A stretch of DNA of 64,000 nucleotides from Lagopus muta (lineage: Eukaryota; Chordata; Aves; Galliformes; Phasianidae), in contig NC_064434.1 in NCBI RefSeq assembly GCF_023343835.1, positions 5,313,505 to 5,377,504 on the forward strand. Direction: 5' to 3'. The notes beneath the pieces were generated by a model. The model was not told where the DNA came from. It ran no database searches and saw nothing but the letters and a program-made list of their open reading frames with translations. This document shows positions 39,949 through 52,500 of the stretch, piece after piece. Numbering within the stretch: position 1 is the first letter of the stretch; every line of letters begins with the position of its first letter. The translations under genes were made by a program, and so were the position numbers.

Positions 39949-40854
39949 CCGGCCCCGCGGCACCGCGCCATGGACACGCGCGCCATGGCCAAAAAGTCAA
40001 TCCATTGCCCCAACCCCAAAACCTCCGTTAGGAAGGGTTTCTCCAGGAAGCGATGGCTGCTTGTTGGTTTTTTTTTATTATTATTATTTTGTTTTGTTTT
40101 GTTTTTCACTGTACCCTCAAAATATCATAATTTTACCCCCTCAGCTCCTACCCATCCTTTGCCCCTTTTGCTTTTTTTGGTTGGCACGTTTGGCCCAAGA
40201 AACACCAATTTTGCTCCGCTGAATGGCGATGCTGGATCTTGGGATGCTCCAGTGCTGTGTTCCCCATTCCTAATGGGTGCACATCAAAAACAGAAGGGAA
40301 AAAAATAATGGCTTGGAAACACCAAGCCCCAAGGCTGGGCTGTGAGTTCCTACCTCAGTGACACTCCAGAAATATCCCTTTGCCATAGGTCACATTGGGA
40401 TGTAAGGCAAAAGGGTTTTGTCCCCAACACCATAAAAGTGTGCAGAATGTTTCAGCCTCCTCCTCCCATTAGAAAAAAACAAAAAAGACCATAAACCAGA
40501 CCTGTTGCTTCTGTAAATGAGATGACTCTCCCCCAAAGCATCGCATTGGCAAAACCCAGTGGTGAGCGGGGAGCACCCCCCTGGGCCCAGGAAACGGTGC
40601 TGGGATGCTCCGAGCCCCCACCCCACATCCAACCACACCCTGTAACATTGAAATTAAGTAGAATTTTTTATTTCCCTCCTCCTTTATTATTATTTTTGCC
40701 TTTTTTTTTTTTTTTTTTTTTTTTTGCTGCAAAGCATCTCCTTAAAACCAGGGGATTCCTTTCCAGCCCCGCAGCCCGTAGGGCAGAGCATCCTGAGGCA
40801 AAGCATCCCGGGACAAAGCATCCCGGCCCCTCTCTTGCACTGCTCTCAGCTGCA

Positions 40855-40935
40855 ATTATTATTATTATTTTTTATTATTATTATTATTTTTATTTTTTCT
40901 GTTTTGTTTTGTTTTTGTTTTTGTTTTTGTAGCGT
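40855..40935 (+). repeat. ATT and TTTTG simple repeats
   Basis: Runs of ATT followed by GTTTT repeats in the PNOC 3'UTR; a similar ATT/GTTTT tract is at 40070-40115. Confidence 0.9.
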
Positions 40936-41274
40936 TCCGGCACCGCGTCCCGGCACCTTCCGCCAGGCACAGGCAAAATTAAACCCTGCTCCTGTCCACC
41001 CAAGCAGCCTCCAACCTCTCTCTGACGGACCCCAAAGCGCTTCAGACTCGCACGCGTCCCGAAATCATTTTTCTCCCTTCTCGAGAGCAGCCAACCGGGT
41101 GCAATTTAAGCCAGGACGGGAAAGGATGAGGCCACCGCCGGAGCCAGGAGTCGTGGGGTGGGGAGTGGGGCAGAGGACTGCGGGGATTGGGAGGGGGGTC
41201 CACCCCTCAAAAAGCAAAAAAAAACCCAACAAAAAAAAGGGATTTTGGCAAAATTTGCGCCCTGCTCGGCCATT

Positions 41275-41319
41275 GGGAACACCCAACGTGGGAACACCCA
41301 ACATGGGAACACCCAACAT
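41275..41319 (+). repeat. 15-bp tandem repeat, three copies, in the PNOC 3'UTR
   Basis: GGGAACACCCAACAT at 41275 (ending GT), 41290 and 41305. Confidence 0.9.
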
Positions 41320-41757
41320 GGGAAAACAGTGATTTAACAAGTTTTGTTTTACTCCCCCTCCCAAGTGGCTTTCGGGCATCCCCCTCCCAGCATCGCGTGC
41401 CCCCCCTGGGGCTCCCCACAGGATTTACCCCCAGCATTTGGGGTTTGCATCCCACCACGGCTCGGTTCCCAAAAAACAAAAGGGACCAAAGCATGACCCA
41501 GCACCCAGGGCTGGGCAGAAAGCACCTGGAAATGGTGTTGGTTGGTTGTTTTTTTGTTTTGTTTTGATTTCTTTTCATTTAAAATGATTTTTATTTTGTA
41601 ATTACTATTTTCTGAGTGCTTTCCTTGAGGTTTTCTATGGACTCCGGGGTTGACTTCTTTGCTCAGCATCGCAGCGTGTGTTTTCGTCGCGTTCCCCCCG
41701 GCATGTATTGTGTCCCCGCTGCCGTCCCACCACCGGAGCCCTGGTCTCACCCTTTGT

Positions 41758-41862
41758 ACAAAATAATAATGGTAATAATAATAAGAATAATAATAAATAC
41801 CCCACAAAAAAGGAAACAAAACAAACAAACAGAAGCCCACACAACAACAACAACAACAACAA
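41758..41862 (+). repeat. AAT and CAA triplet repeats
   Basis: AAT/AATAAT runs at about 41762-41800 and eight consecutive CAA-type triplets near 41838-41862, in the PNOC 3'UTR. Confidence 0.85.
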
Positions 41863-41970
41863 AAACACAGGAAAAAAAACCAACAAAAAACCAACTCAAC
41901 CTTCTCCCTGTTCTTTTTAATTGTTTCATACAAAGGTTTCTCCATTAAACTTGTACATAGCAAAAGGATT

Positions 41971-41976
41971 AATAAA
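41971..41976 (+). terminator. PNOC: PNOC poly(A) signal AATAAA
   Basis: AATAAA followed within 20-30 bases by a T-rich stretch (TTAGTTTACTGTTTC), a normal cleavage context. An upstream AATAAA near 41791 could also be used. Confidence 0.6.
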
Positions 41977-41995
41977 TTAGTTTACTGTTTCTACG

Positions 41996-43254
41996 ATATC
42001 AGTGCGACTGGCGACCGTCACTTGGGACAACGCTTACCCTGCTGCCATCCCTGAGGCTCAGCTGGCAAAAAAAACAGAGGTTTTTAGGGCAAAAAATGAG
42101 ATTTTTTTGTGGCAAATGTGCATGAATCTCAGCTGGGCTCTCCTCCCCTTGCATGGGCTGCAGCAGCGTGGCATGAGAGTCACCCCATTGCTTACGTACC
42201 TGGCAGCCCTTCACTCAAAAAGGAATGGACTGGAGGAGTTAATTGGGGGAATAAAAGAGTGTTTCAGAACTTCAGACAGACAGGGGATGCGCCCAAAGGA
42301 GTTGGAAATCATCACTGGGGACACACCAAAGCCTGGGCTGAGACGGCGACAGCTCACTGCAGTGACGTCCCCACCCTGCAATACAGGAAGGGTTCTTGGG
42401 GCTTTCTTGAATGCCCCCAGGAGCAGATGCCAGGCTGCATTTGTCCCCTGCAGGTGCCACACGGTGCCAGCTTCCATTTTGGTCACTGCAAGGCTTCAGC
42501 TTCACCCCACAGCTTCCCAATGGAAATGTGGGGTTGGGACCAGTGGTGCCCAGGCCACTTGATGGGACTGGTTCTTGTCAGCTCTCCTCCCATCCTTTCC
42601 TCCTTTTCCATCACCTTGTGCAAAAATATGGAATTATTCATAGAATCACAGAACGGCCTGGGTTGCAAAGGCCCACAACACAAATCCAGTTCCAACCCCC
42701 TGCTGTGTGCAGGTCACCAACCAGCAGCCCAGGCTGCCCAGAGCCACATCCAGCCTGGCCTTGGATGCCTGCAGGGATGGGGCATCCACAGCCTCCTTGG
42801 GCAACCTGTTCCAGTGCCTCACCACCCTCTGGGGGAAAAACTTCCTCCTAACATCCAACCTAAACCTCCCCTGTCTCAGTTTAAAACCATTCCCCCTTGT
42901 CCTATCACCATCCACCCTCACAAATAGGATTCAGGCTTTGTGCACTGTACATGTTCAGGCATTCTGCACCAGCAGGCAGCTTCTGAGCTGGGCAGTCCCA
43001 TGGTGAGGGCTCTGCACAGGACATGGGTCAGAAACCCACCGGGTTCTGCATGCACCCACCTCTCCTTGCAGATTTCAGCTTGAAAACTTGAAGGACCGGG
43101 CTTTATGAGGAGGAAAACCGACAGAAGAGGAAGGATGCGCCACCGGTGGGCAGACACTGCTACCTAGTGGTACCACAAGCCGTTGTGCCACAGGGATGGA
43201 ACCGTGCAGGGCACCGGACCCACAGCGCAAAGACCAGGCAGAGCCGGCGAGCTA
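41996..43254. other. Short intergenic gap between convergent PNOC and ZNF395
   Basis: About 1.3 kb between the two poly(A) sites, with a CR1 copy in minus orientation at 42638-42928. No coding exon was recognised. Confidence 0.6.
42638..42928 (-). mobile_element. CR1 LINE 3' end
   Basis: TCATAGAATCACAGAACGGC to CCCCTTGTCCTATCACCATC; nearly intact 290 bases in the PNOC-ZNF395 gap. Confidence 0.95.
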
Positions 43255-43268
43255 TCAGGCAACTTTTC

Positions 43269-43274
43269 TTTATT
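43269..43274 (-). terminator. ZNF395: ZNF395 poly(A) signal AATAAA
   Basis: TTTATT on the plus strand. The sequence beyond on minus contains GT-rich runs. It is the last signal before the gap to PNOC. Confidence 0.55.
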
Positions 43275-43877
43275 TCTTATAAAATATATTTCATATCGCT
43301 ACTGTAAAAATTACATTTCACATTTGCGTTCTTTTAAAATTTTTTCTTTTTTTTTTTTTCTTTTCATATTTTCTGGTTTTTGGGTTTTTTTTTTGTTTGT
43401 TTTGTTTTTTTTTTACAATAAAAATAATACTTGGAAGACAGCTGAGAAAAGCTCCAAGACAGAAGATAACATCCTCCCAGCCCAAGCGGGCAGCAGGGTC
43501 CTGTGGGAGCACAGGGATGAGCATCCCTGAGCCCTTCCCCACGCCACCACCCTGTCACCACTCCCAGCATCACCTGATGGCAGCAGGGCATGGTGACAGC
43601 GTGGGGTCACCCTGCACTCAGTTTGGGTGCCAGCGGGGCTGGAAAAGGAGAGCAGCCTCCAATTAGTGCCCAATTAAAAGGTTCCTATTTACATACATAC
43701 ATATGGCAGACAGCTGGAGTGGGAGATGTCTCCAAGGTGAGCTTGTAGTCGGGGGTTACCCACGGTGGGTGGGATGGAGTTTGGTGAGACCAAGGCTGGA
43801 AGTGAGTGAAGAAATAATGAAGAGATGGGAAAGGGAAAAAAAGCAAGAAATGGGAAACCAGCCAACCTGACAAACCA

Positions 43878-44002
43878 CAGAATCATAGAATGGCTTGGGT
43901 TGCAAAGGACCACAGTGCTCATCCAGTTCCAACCCCCTGCTATGTGCAGGGTCGCCAACCAGCAGACCAGGCTGCCCAGAGCCACATCCAGCCTGGCCTT
44001 GA
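43878..44002 (-). mobile_element. CR1 LINE 3' end
   Basis: CAGAATCATAGAATGGCTTG to CCACATCCAGCCTGGCCTTG, in the ZNF395 3'UTR and in the same sense as the gene. Confidence 0.92.
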
Positions 44003-46426
44003 AAAAATGACACAACGCCTGCTGTCACTGCAGCAGAAATATAATTTTTTTTCCTTTTAAAAGTGTAAAAAATCCAAAATACTCCCAAATTGAAATAAAG
44101 GAAAGCCAGGAGCTAAAGGACAATTTTGTCCCATTAAATCCGTACCGCAAAAGCCCTCAGAAAATAAAGCTGTGTGCAACCCTGGGTGAACACCACCAGC
44201 ACAGAACAGCCCTGTGCAGGGTGACCCTGGGGCTGTAAGTGCTATTGGCTGCAGAGGGAGGCACTGCTCCCCAACATCTCAGGTGTCCCACCATGCCCTC
44301 AACTCAGCGGGCATTCAGCCACTCATTCCAGAGCCATTCCTATCTTTTTCTTCCTATTTTTAATATAAAAATCACTTTTAACAGTAAGCAGAAAGTTACT
44401 GTTATTTCCATTTGCAGAAATTCAAGTTCCCATCAGTGAAAAAATACGATTGACTACAGGAGGGGGAGGCAGTGCGGATTGTCAGACGCTACACCCTGGT
44501 TTGGGGGACAAAGCCCCGGGGGGGTGACACCCCCACATGGCTTGTGTGACATTTCCTGAGCGATGGGGACCCAAACGGGGCCACTCTGTTTGGGGCAGAA
44601 AGGACAAGAAAAGCAGGAAGGGAAAACTTCTGGGTCTGAGTCGTGGGAGCAAAGGCACAAGGTCTGAGGGAACCACAACTAATCTTTTCTGTTTAATTAT
44701 TAATCTCCATAGTCTGAGCGACCCGCGCCTTCAGCATCACAGAAACCTGTCTGTGCTGCTGCAGGGACCAGCAGCAAGCTTGGGTGCTGCCAGCTCTGCA
44801 ATCCAAACGGTAGCAAATGCCCCAGGGGCTCTTCTTTTTTCTTTTTTTTTTTTGTCCCTAAATAAAAAATAAAAGTCAGGAATAAATTCCTACTTTTGAG
44901 CAGTGCAATAACCCCAGCACGCAACCCGCTGCTACCAGGATGCAGAGCGTGAACCTGCAGAGCTGTTCCTGCAATAGACAGCTGTGGGGATGGCTGATGG
45001 CAGTGGGAGAGGAAAGGGCTTTCCCAGCATGGCAGCCCCAGCAGGGATGTGATCCTGAGCCAGCTACTGTCCAGGAAAAAACACGGGCTTTGAATCAGAC
45101 CTGCATGGACACACTTGGGATGCATCCTGGAGGAGTTTTGCTCCTGTTTCCTGATTCTGAATCCGCCCATTTGGTACCAAAGATCAAGCTCTGGAAGGAG
45201 ATACTGTTTAGATATACAAAATTACAAAAAGAGGTTGACAAGCACCAGTATTACACGTATGCATCTATGCCAGAGCACCAACAGGGCGTGCGTCCATCCA
45301 GCAGCAAAACGATGCTCTCCCAGCCACAGAATTTGCTTTTTGAAGGGAGTTTTTGTCACACCGCACTGAACACCAGCCCAGGCTCGAGCCTTGTGCAGGG
45401 ATCACACTTGGTTGTGCCTTATGGGCTGTGATCATCAAAAATGCAGCAAAAAAGAGGAAAAAATATCCAGGACACAGACTTGCCTGCTGCCAATGGGGTG
45501 CAAAAGCAAATTTTAAGATCATTTACCAAACTGGGGCCACGCTGTGATGCTGAGAAAAAGCTCTTCCCAGTCCTCCCAGCTTGCCAGCTGCCTTTGCTGG
45601 TGAAATCAGGAAGATTTCTTTGTTTAAAAACGAACAAACAAGCATTTGCTTTCAGCCTGCTTTTGAAAGACACAGCGAGGGCCACGACATAGTTTTTCAC
45701 GGAACTATGCAGATGTACAAAGCCTAAAAGGAGAAGGAATACCTGCTTTTGCTTTAAAAGCTCTCAAAGCTTTCCTGATTAAAGAGGCTTTTGCCCCAGA
45801 CGCCTCCAAAACGGACAAAGTGGAAGCAGAGACACGTGCAGGCTCCAGCTGCAGAGCGAGCAAAGAGCACATCCATGAGGCAACGAGGAGAGCCACCCCA
45901 AAAACCAGCCCTGCCTCGTGCTTTTAAAGCTGCAATAGTTCGTGATGCTTCAGGACACGAGCAATTTGCACTTCATAGACAGTGAAAGGACAGGGGAAGC
46001 TGCCTCTATGCCTCACCCTGACTGCACTGCAGCAGCTCGGGAGATCCTAGCGTTGACCTGGGCAATGCAGGGAGCTCTTTGGTCCCCAGATCACCTGCAA
46101 CGTCCCCCGAGTGCTGAGCCATGGCTTCCTCCTCCCAGCCTCAGTTTTTAAACTGTACGAACGGGAGATATTCTTCATGTTTTACAAAAACAGATTTGGG
46201 GAAAAAAAAAGAAAAAAAAGTGTTAAAAAAAAAAACAAACCAAAACAAAACGAAAAGAGCAAACCCAGCTGATGTACAATATACAGGAGGAGGAATTTAC
46301 ACGCAGCTCTGGAGGGCTCTTCTGGAGTCCCAGGAGGTGCCTCCAAGGTCCCTGGGTGCAGCAGTGAGGGACTCCAGTGCTCCTTCGGGCAGGAGCAGGG
46401 AGGGAGGTGGCACTGCAGGGCCATGC

Positions 46427-46538
46427 TCAGTCCAGGAAGCGTTGGCAGGCTTTTTTCCACCGGCAGGCTGTGCACCACTGGTCCCGGTGCTCGATGCCGT
46501 ACACCTTACGGCACTTCTTGGCTTCACCACGAACTTTC
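46427..46538 (-). CDS. ZNF395: ZNF395 last coding exon (C-clamp)
   Basis: 112 nt, [20 protein letters not shown] then [16 protein letters not shown] and TGA at 46427-46429; acceptor CTTTGCAG. Confidence 0.95.
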
Positions 46539-49500
46539 CTGCAAAGGGGCAAAGAAATAGAAAATGTACCCAATATTGCAAACTTTCAGAGATTTGTGTC
46601 TCTGCTACACCTTGAGCATCATTTGGTTGATGTGCAGGAATGCATCCCTCTTGCTCAGGATGTACTTTGCACAGCGAGAGCCTCACCTGGTGCCAAGGGG
46701 CACGCGGGGCGGCGAGGCGACGATCAGGTGGGACTTGAGCATCGGCGTGGGAGGTTGGGGTTCACTGAAGCTGAGCGACCGGCTCCGGACCTGCAAGGAC
46801 ATTGAAGACCATGTGGGATAAGGCTGAGGATGTTTACAGCCAGTAGGGAGCCTGGAAACTCCCAAAGGCTCAGGAAGAAAGGATGAGGACTCACCGGTGA
46901 CAGGGATGGGAGAGTCGAGGTGGCAGTGGCCCAGCTGATGCTGGTGAAGATGTGTGGGGACACTGGAATCTGGATGGAGGGCAACGCCTGTGAGGGGAGA
47001 TGGGGCAGTCAGCATTAGCCCTGGTGGATTTTGTTCCTGTGTGCCCACGGGCCATCTCCTCCCTGCAAAGACCAGCTTGAGGCAGCCTGAGGTGCCTCCC
47101 TTGAGGTGCGGAAGGAATCCCCCACGCAATCCCTCCTCCAAGTGGTGCTGGTGAGCCACTGTGGTAGGGGACAAGGGACAGGGGCCGCAGCTGGGGCGTC
47201 TCCAGGTTACCCAAAGCACAGGATCTGGCACGGCCGCATTCCATCTGCGGCTATCTGCAGCAGAAGGGTGTGTTGCATACCACTGCCACATAAATGCAGG
47301 CAAGCCGCAGCCATCAGGCAGCCCCTGAGCCCCTGCCCAGCTGCTAAGGGAGCAGGAGGTGGCACCAGCTCACCTGGTAGGCATGATCAGCCTGGATGTG
47401 CCAGAAGGAACTGGGTGCAGACTGACTGAGCGAGCTGCTGGCCAGAGCAGGTTCCAGCATCGGTGGCTCCACCAGCAAAGCCTCCGGCTTGGCCAGGGCT
47501 TGCTGGATGATGATCGGGGCAGACACCGATGTGGGGCTGGTGTTGGTGGTTGCCTCTGGTGCGGGCTCCTCCTTCACCTGCACTTCAGTGTAGTAAAAAT
47601 CCTCTTCCCGCTTCCGCTGGTCACAGTCAGCGCTGTCTCTGCCAAGGAGAAAAAGGGAATAAGACTGAATATGCAGCTCCTGTCCCAGGGAAGGGAGGTG
47701 CCCAGCTTTGGAGCTCTCACGTTTTAAAGTGTCACGCTGGCTGTGATCAGCACAGCCCCTAGTTCTGCAACAGCACTTAGCACTTTGAAGGAAGATCAAC
47801 ACATCTTTCAGCACCTCCAGAAAGGCTGATAGTGACCAGGCACTGCTCAAAGTCCCCTGCTTTCTAACTGAGCTCATTTAGCATGGCTGCAGACAAGTCC
47901 TAAGGTTCATCGATCAGGAAAAAAGCATAAAGGATCTGAGTGTTTTCCCACTATGATTATCTGGCACTGGATGGCAGTCCAGCACTGCCCACTGTAGCAC
48001 AGCCCTTCCACTGTCATCTCTCATGAAGCATTTGAACAACTAAATCATAAAGGTTGGAAAAGACCTCTAAGATCATCAAGACCAACCATCAAGACAGAAG
48101 GAGAAAAATGCATATAAGAAAACATGTACAAAAGCACAAGTAAAGCTTTTGTACAAAGCTTCCCACACTCCAAGTTGGTGTACTGAACACAGACCTGAGC
48201 CAGACAGATTAGCCCCAAGCACTCTAAGTTCTTGCCTCTGAAAACTTCCAGTGCTGAAGTTGAAGCACAACCCCCCAGATCTCCTGCAAAGCCCAGGGCT
48301 CCCTTGCTACAAGGTAGGGACAGGTGACAGCAGTTCAAGTGGTTGAGAACAGCTGGGCTCAGTGCATTGGAACCAAGGCATCTCTGATCTTGGGGATATT
48401 TGCTGAAAGAAGGGGACTGCTGGCTGCCAGCACGTTCAGCACAAGGGTGCAAGGATTTCATGGTTCAGCAGGAGCTGAATCTTGTGCCTTACCCGAGGTG
48501 CTGGGTCTTGACGTGCCGCTTGATGCCAACGATGGAGCGCAGGACTTTGCCACAGTTCGGCCACAGGCACTTGTACATCACCTTCACTGAGTTCTGGAGG
48601 GAGAGACAGCCTATGTCACCAACTGCACGGTGGCAAGGTCCCCTGCAGGGCCACACCTATGGTTCTGGGGTCCCCAGTACCTTTCTCTTCCGCGGAGCCG
48701 GCTCGTCGAGAAGAAAGGGATCGGAATCGGTCTCAAAGCCATCATCAGCTGGTGGGGAGCTGAGCGCCTCGCTGGAGTGCTTGGGGCTGCCCTCAGGATG
48801 TGGGGGAGATGGGGTGGAGATGTCGCTGCCCCCACTCCAGTGCCCGCTGGTAGTGCTGCTGCCGCTGTCTGACACGTCGCCGCTCTCCTTCCAGGGATCG
48901 CACGCTGCCCGTGATGCTGAACACAGGGAACACACAGCCACCATCACCATAAGGCACTGAGAGCAGCCCTGAGGCTAGATAAACTATGGCAGCAGTTTGC
49001 TTCTAGTTTTAAATGTTTTAAGTGAAGCCTTTGCACCTCTGCTCAGTGCCAGGTCCCAGCTTTATCCCATTTCCCCATAAGCACAACCCTGCAGGGGACA
49101 GCCAGCACCAGGGCACGCACATTTCCCACGGCTCCCAGCTGCTATTTTTATCTCTCCAGCTTCATTTGACTCCTTGGGAATGAAAGAGCCTCTAAAAAAA
49201 GGAGCAGACAGGCGGTGCTCCCCAGCCCGGGGCTCCCCGGCCTCCCAGGAGGGTGACAGACAGCAGGGTCACCCCATTGGCACGATCCCAAACAGCACCA
49301 ACGGGCTCCTCCAGGAACCAGCGCTGCTCCTGCTCACCTCCAGCCCAGCACAACCTGTGCCTCAGCTGCTATTTGGCACTGAGCTCAAAGCTCAAGAAGG
49401 CCCCTTCAGCATCCAACAGGCACAGTGTATTTCTCCACATTCCCCCCCCCCCTTTTTTTTTCCTGGATGTTGTTATTCTTATTTTTCAGTGCACACTCAC

Positions 49501-52500
49501 GGGGGATGCCACTCTCGCTGGCAGGAGGGCTCTGCACCACAGGGCTGCAGGAGAGGCTCGTCAGCACCATGGCTGCAACCATCTCGTCCATCTCCACAGC
49601 TGCGTCAGCTTTCCTGTGTTGTAGATGGAGAATGCACAGAGGAAAAAGCAGAGAGACATCCTGTTAAAAGCAGGAGAGCCAGTGTGCAGAAGGGTGGTTC
49701 ATCTCACAGAGCAGCGTGGCTCCCACCACCCTCTTGCAGTCTTTAAGTCTTCAGGAAAGACTTTTTTTTTCCTCCCTAAAGCAGCATTTGCAGAAAATAA
49801 ATCCCCTTAATCCTGAATGCAGCCATTCCCTGGATAACCCACGCTCTGGAAAGGCGGAGATATCCCCAACGCCTCACTCCATCACCATAGAACCAGGCAT
49901 GAGCACTGCAGGAGCCCCTTCCCATCCTGTCAAGATACTACCAGCCCCAGGCACGAACCTCTTGGGGACGTCAATGCTGTTGGACACAGATCTCTGCAGT
50001 GCCTCAGGCACATCTTGCAGCCTCCAGCACGTATGTAAGCCCTGTTCTGGCTGCAGCACCTTCACTTTGTCGCTGGGTGGGTTGTGCTGCTCCACCAGCC
50101 CTGTGCACTCCTGCCCGCTGTAGGTGACAAGAACCTGAAAAACAGCCAAGGAAAGCATTATTGGTGCTGCGTCCTGATGCACAACCCCACTGCTCAGGGT
50201 CCTTCTTTGGCAGCAGGGGGATACTGCAGGGTGTTTGGGGGATGAAGGCTGTCCCAGAGCTGTCAGAGAATCACAGAATGGCCAGGATTGGAAGGGACCT
50301 CAAGGATCATGAAGCTCCAACCCCCTGCCACATGCAGGGCCACCAACCTCCACACTTCATACCAGCCCAGGCTGCCCAGGGCCCCATCCAACCTGGCCTT
50401 GAACACCTCCAGGGATGGACGGGGCATCCACAGCCTCTCTAAGTAGCCTGTTCCAGCACCTCACCACTCACATGGTAAAGAACTTCTGCCTGACATCCAA
50501 CCTGAATCTTCCCTCCCTCAACTTCAAACCATTTCCCCTTGTCCTGCTGTTATCTCCCCTTTCAAGGAGTTGATTCCCCTCCTGTTTGTAGGCTCCCTTT
50601 AGGTACTGAAAGGCTGCCATGAGGTCACCCCGCAGCCTTCTTTTCTCCATGCTGAACAAGCCCAGCTCCCTCAGCCTGTCTTCGTAGGGGATGTGCTCCA
50701 GCCCTCTGATCCTCTCTGTGGCTCCTCTGGACCCTCTCCAACAGCTCTCTATCTTTCTTGCACTGGGGGCTCCAAACCTGGACACCGTACTGCAGATGGG
50801 GCCTTACAAGGGCAGAGTAGAGATGGACAAAAACCTCTGTGTCCCAGCACACCAATGTGGTGACAGCCTTCACCCCAACCCCACTGCTGAGATCTGCCCT
50901 TGGAGCAAGCTCCCCAACTCTGTCAACTTCACATTCAGCTGCTCCTCTGAGCATCATGACTTTGGATGGACTTTTCTCCATTGAATGTGCCTGCTTTTAC
51001 TTTGCCTGCAGGTCATGTTGCAGCAAGGATGCCCACTACTATCACACCCCCTGGGAAAGCATGTAGATGAGAGGGTAAAAATCCAGAGGAGAAAGAGGTC
51101 TCCTGGGCACAGTGATCCTAAAGTCACATCCCAGCTCCTCCCATCACGGCTCTCATGACCAGGAAGAGACATTCAAACCTCACCTGCTCCTCTCTCGCAG
51201 TGTCTCCCTTGCTCCTGTGGGCTATTTTCCAGCACAACCACCCATGAGCCTATTTCTGTTAATGGAAATGGATCTGTCCAAAGAAGTTACATGTCTCTCC
51301 AGCTATTTATAGGCACAGGAGCATCTCTTTATGGAAATGCTGCGGGTGTCACACGAAGAAGCTGACATGGGATGGACACAGGCACCCATGCATTGACCAG
51401 GGAAAAGCACATGGGACCATTCCAGGTGAGACATCTGGCAGAAAGAATGAGGTGGAAAAAGCCACAGCTGCTGGACCAAGGCTAAAAGAGTGAGTGCCAG
51501 ATCAGTCTGATCTCACTCACAGCTTCCAAAATCCATACCCCTTATCCAATGATCCCAAAAAATAAAGAGGCAAGGCTTCTCTCTGAACACCATCCGTCCC
51601 TGTGAGTGAGGCACTGCACAGGGAGGTGGCATCTCCTTTTGACACCAACCCCAGCTGTGTCACACACACTACTTTTAAGTCATTTCCAGCAGCAAAGCAA
51701 GCGAGCAGAATCCTCTGCACTGGAGCACATAGGAGAAAACAGCTCTCACTGTCCTGTGGCTTGTAAACACACGGCAGGAGGAATCTGCCCTTCCCACAGC
51801 ACAGTGCTGGGCACAGGAGGAGCCAGGAAAGTGAACAGGGGCCTTATTTACACGGCCTTTCACAAGCTCTGCCCTTAGTAGCTTTTATAGGTCTGCAGGT
51901 AGAAGACAAGAACAAGCGCTGCTCCCCACCCCAGGCAGCACAAGGCCAAAGCACAGCCACCCACAGGACTGGACAGGCATTCTGGGGGATCCACAGCATC
52001 CCAGTCCTTCCCTAAGAGCTGCTTCACTGGCTGGGTCTGTGCCACCAACCATGCCCAAGTGGGGTCTCCAGACCCCTTACCCACAGACCCTCAACTGGGG
52101 TGGAAAAGCTCTGAAGCTCAAGCAGGTGACATGGGGATCAACACCTCCATAAAGCAAAGCTGGAGGGCTCCTCCTTGGTGTGCTGACATTAACATGGGTT
52201 ATGGCACAAGCTTATGGAAGAGAAGTCCACCAGGAGACACTGCTGTATGAAAACCATCTCCTTCAGCCTCAAATAACTGATACCCAGGCTGAATGTGGCT
52301 CTGGGCAGCCTGGTTTAGTGGCTGGCAAACCTCCCTGTGGCAGGGAGGTTGAAACTCATCATCTGATCATTATGGTCCTTTTCAACACAGGCCATTCTAC
52401 GACTGGGGAACACCACTGAGAAGTGTCCAGCCTTCTCTGGACAATCACTTTTGGCTGGGATCAGAGGCAAGAGAGAGATCTCGGCTCGAGGCAACGTATT

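Larger units (their letters stand above)
39949..41995 (+). other. PNOC: PNOC 3'UTR
   Basis: From the stop to just past AATAAA at 41971-41976. It is rich in simple sequence: T and ATT runs (40070-40115, 40855-40935), a T/TTTTG tract, three 15-bp copies at 41275-41319, and AAT and CAA triplet runs (41760-41860). The length is inferred from the poly(A) signal. Confidence 0.6.
43255..46426 (-). other. ZNF395: ZNF395 3'UTR
   Basis: About 3.2 kb between the ZNF395 stop codon and a minus-strand AATAAA at 43269-43274. It includes a CR1 fragment (43878-44002), T-rich stretches near 43340-43420, and A-rich tracts near 46200. The extent is inferred from the signal. Confidence 0.6.
46539..49958 (-). other. 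ZNF395: ZNF395 introns between coding exons 2 and 9
   Basis: This span interleaves the coding exons listed separately. The introns are short (roughly 90 to 900 nt). A possible CR1 remnant lies at 48045-48090 and a C/T run at 49442-49461. Nothing else was recognised. Confidence 0.75.

Noticed and set aside
45265-45700. Minus-strand frames in the ZNF395 3'UTR
   Set aside because: Short, overlapping in several frames, and without motif; they lie between the ZNF395 stop and its poly(A) signal.
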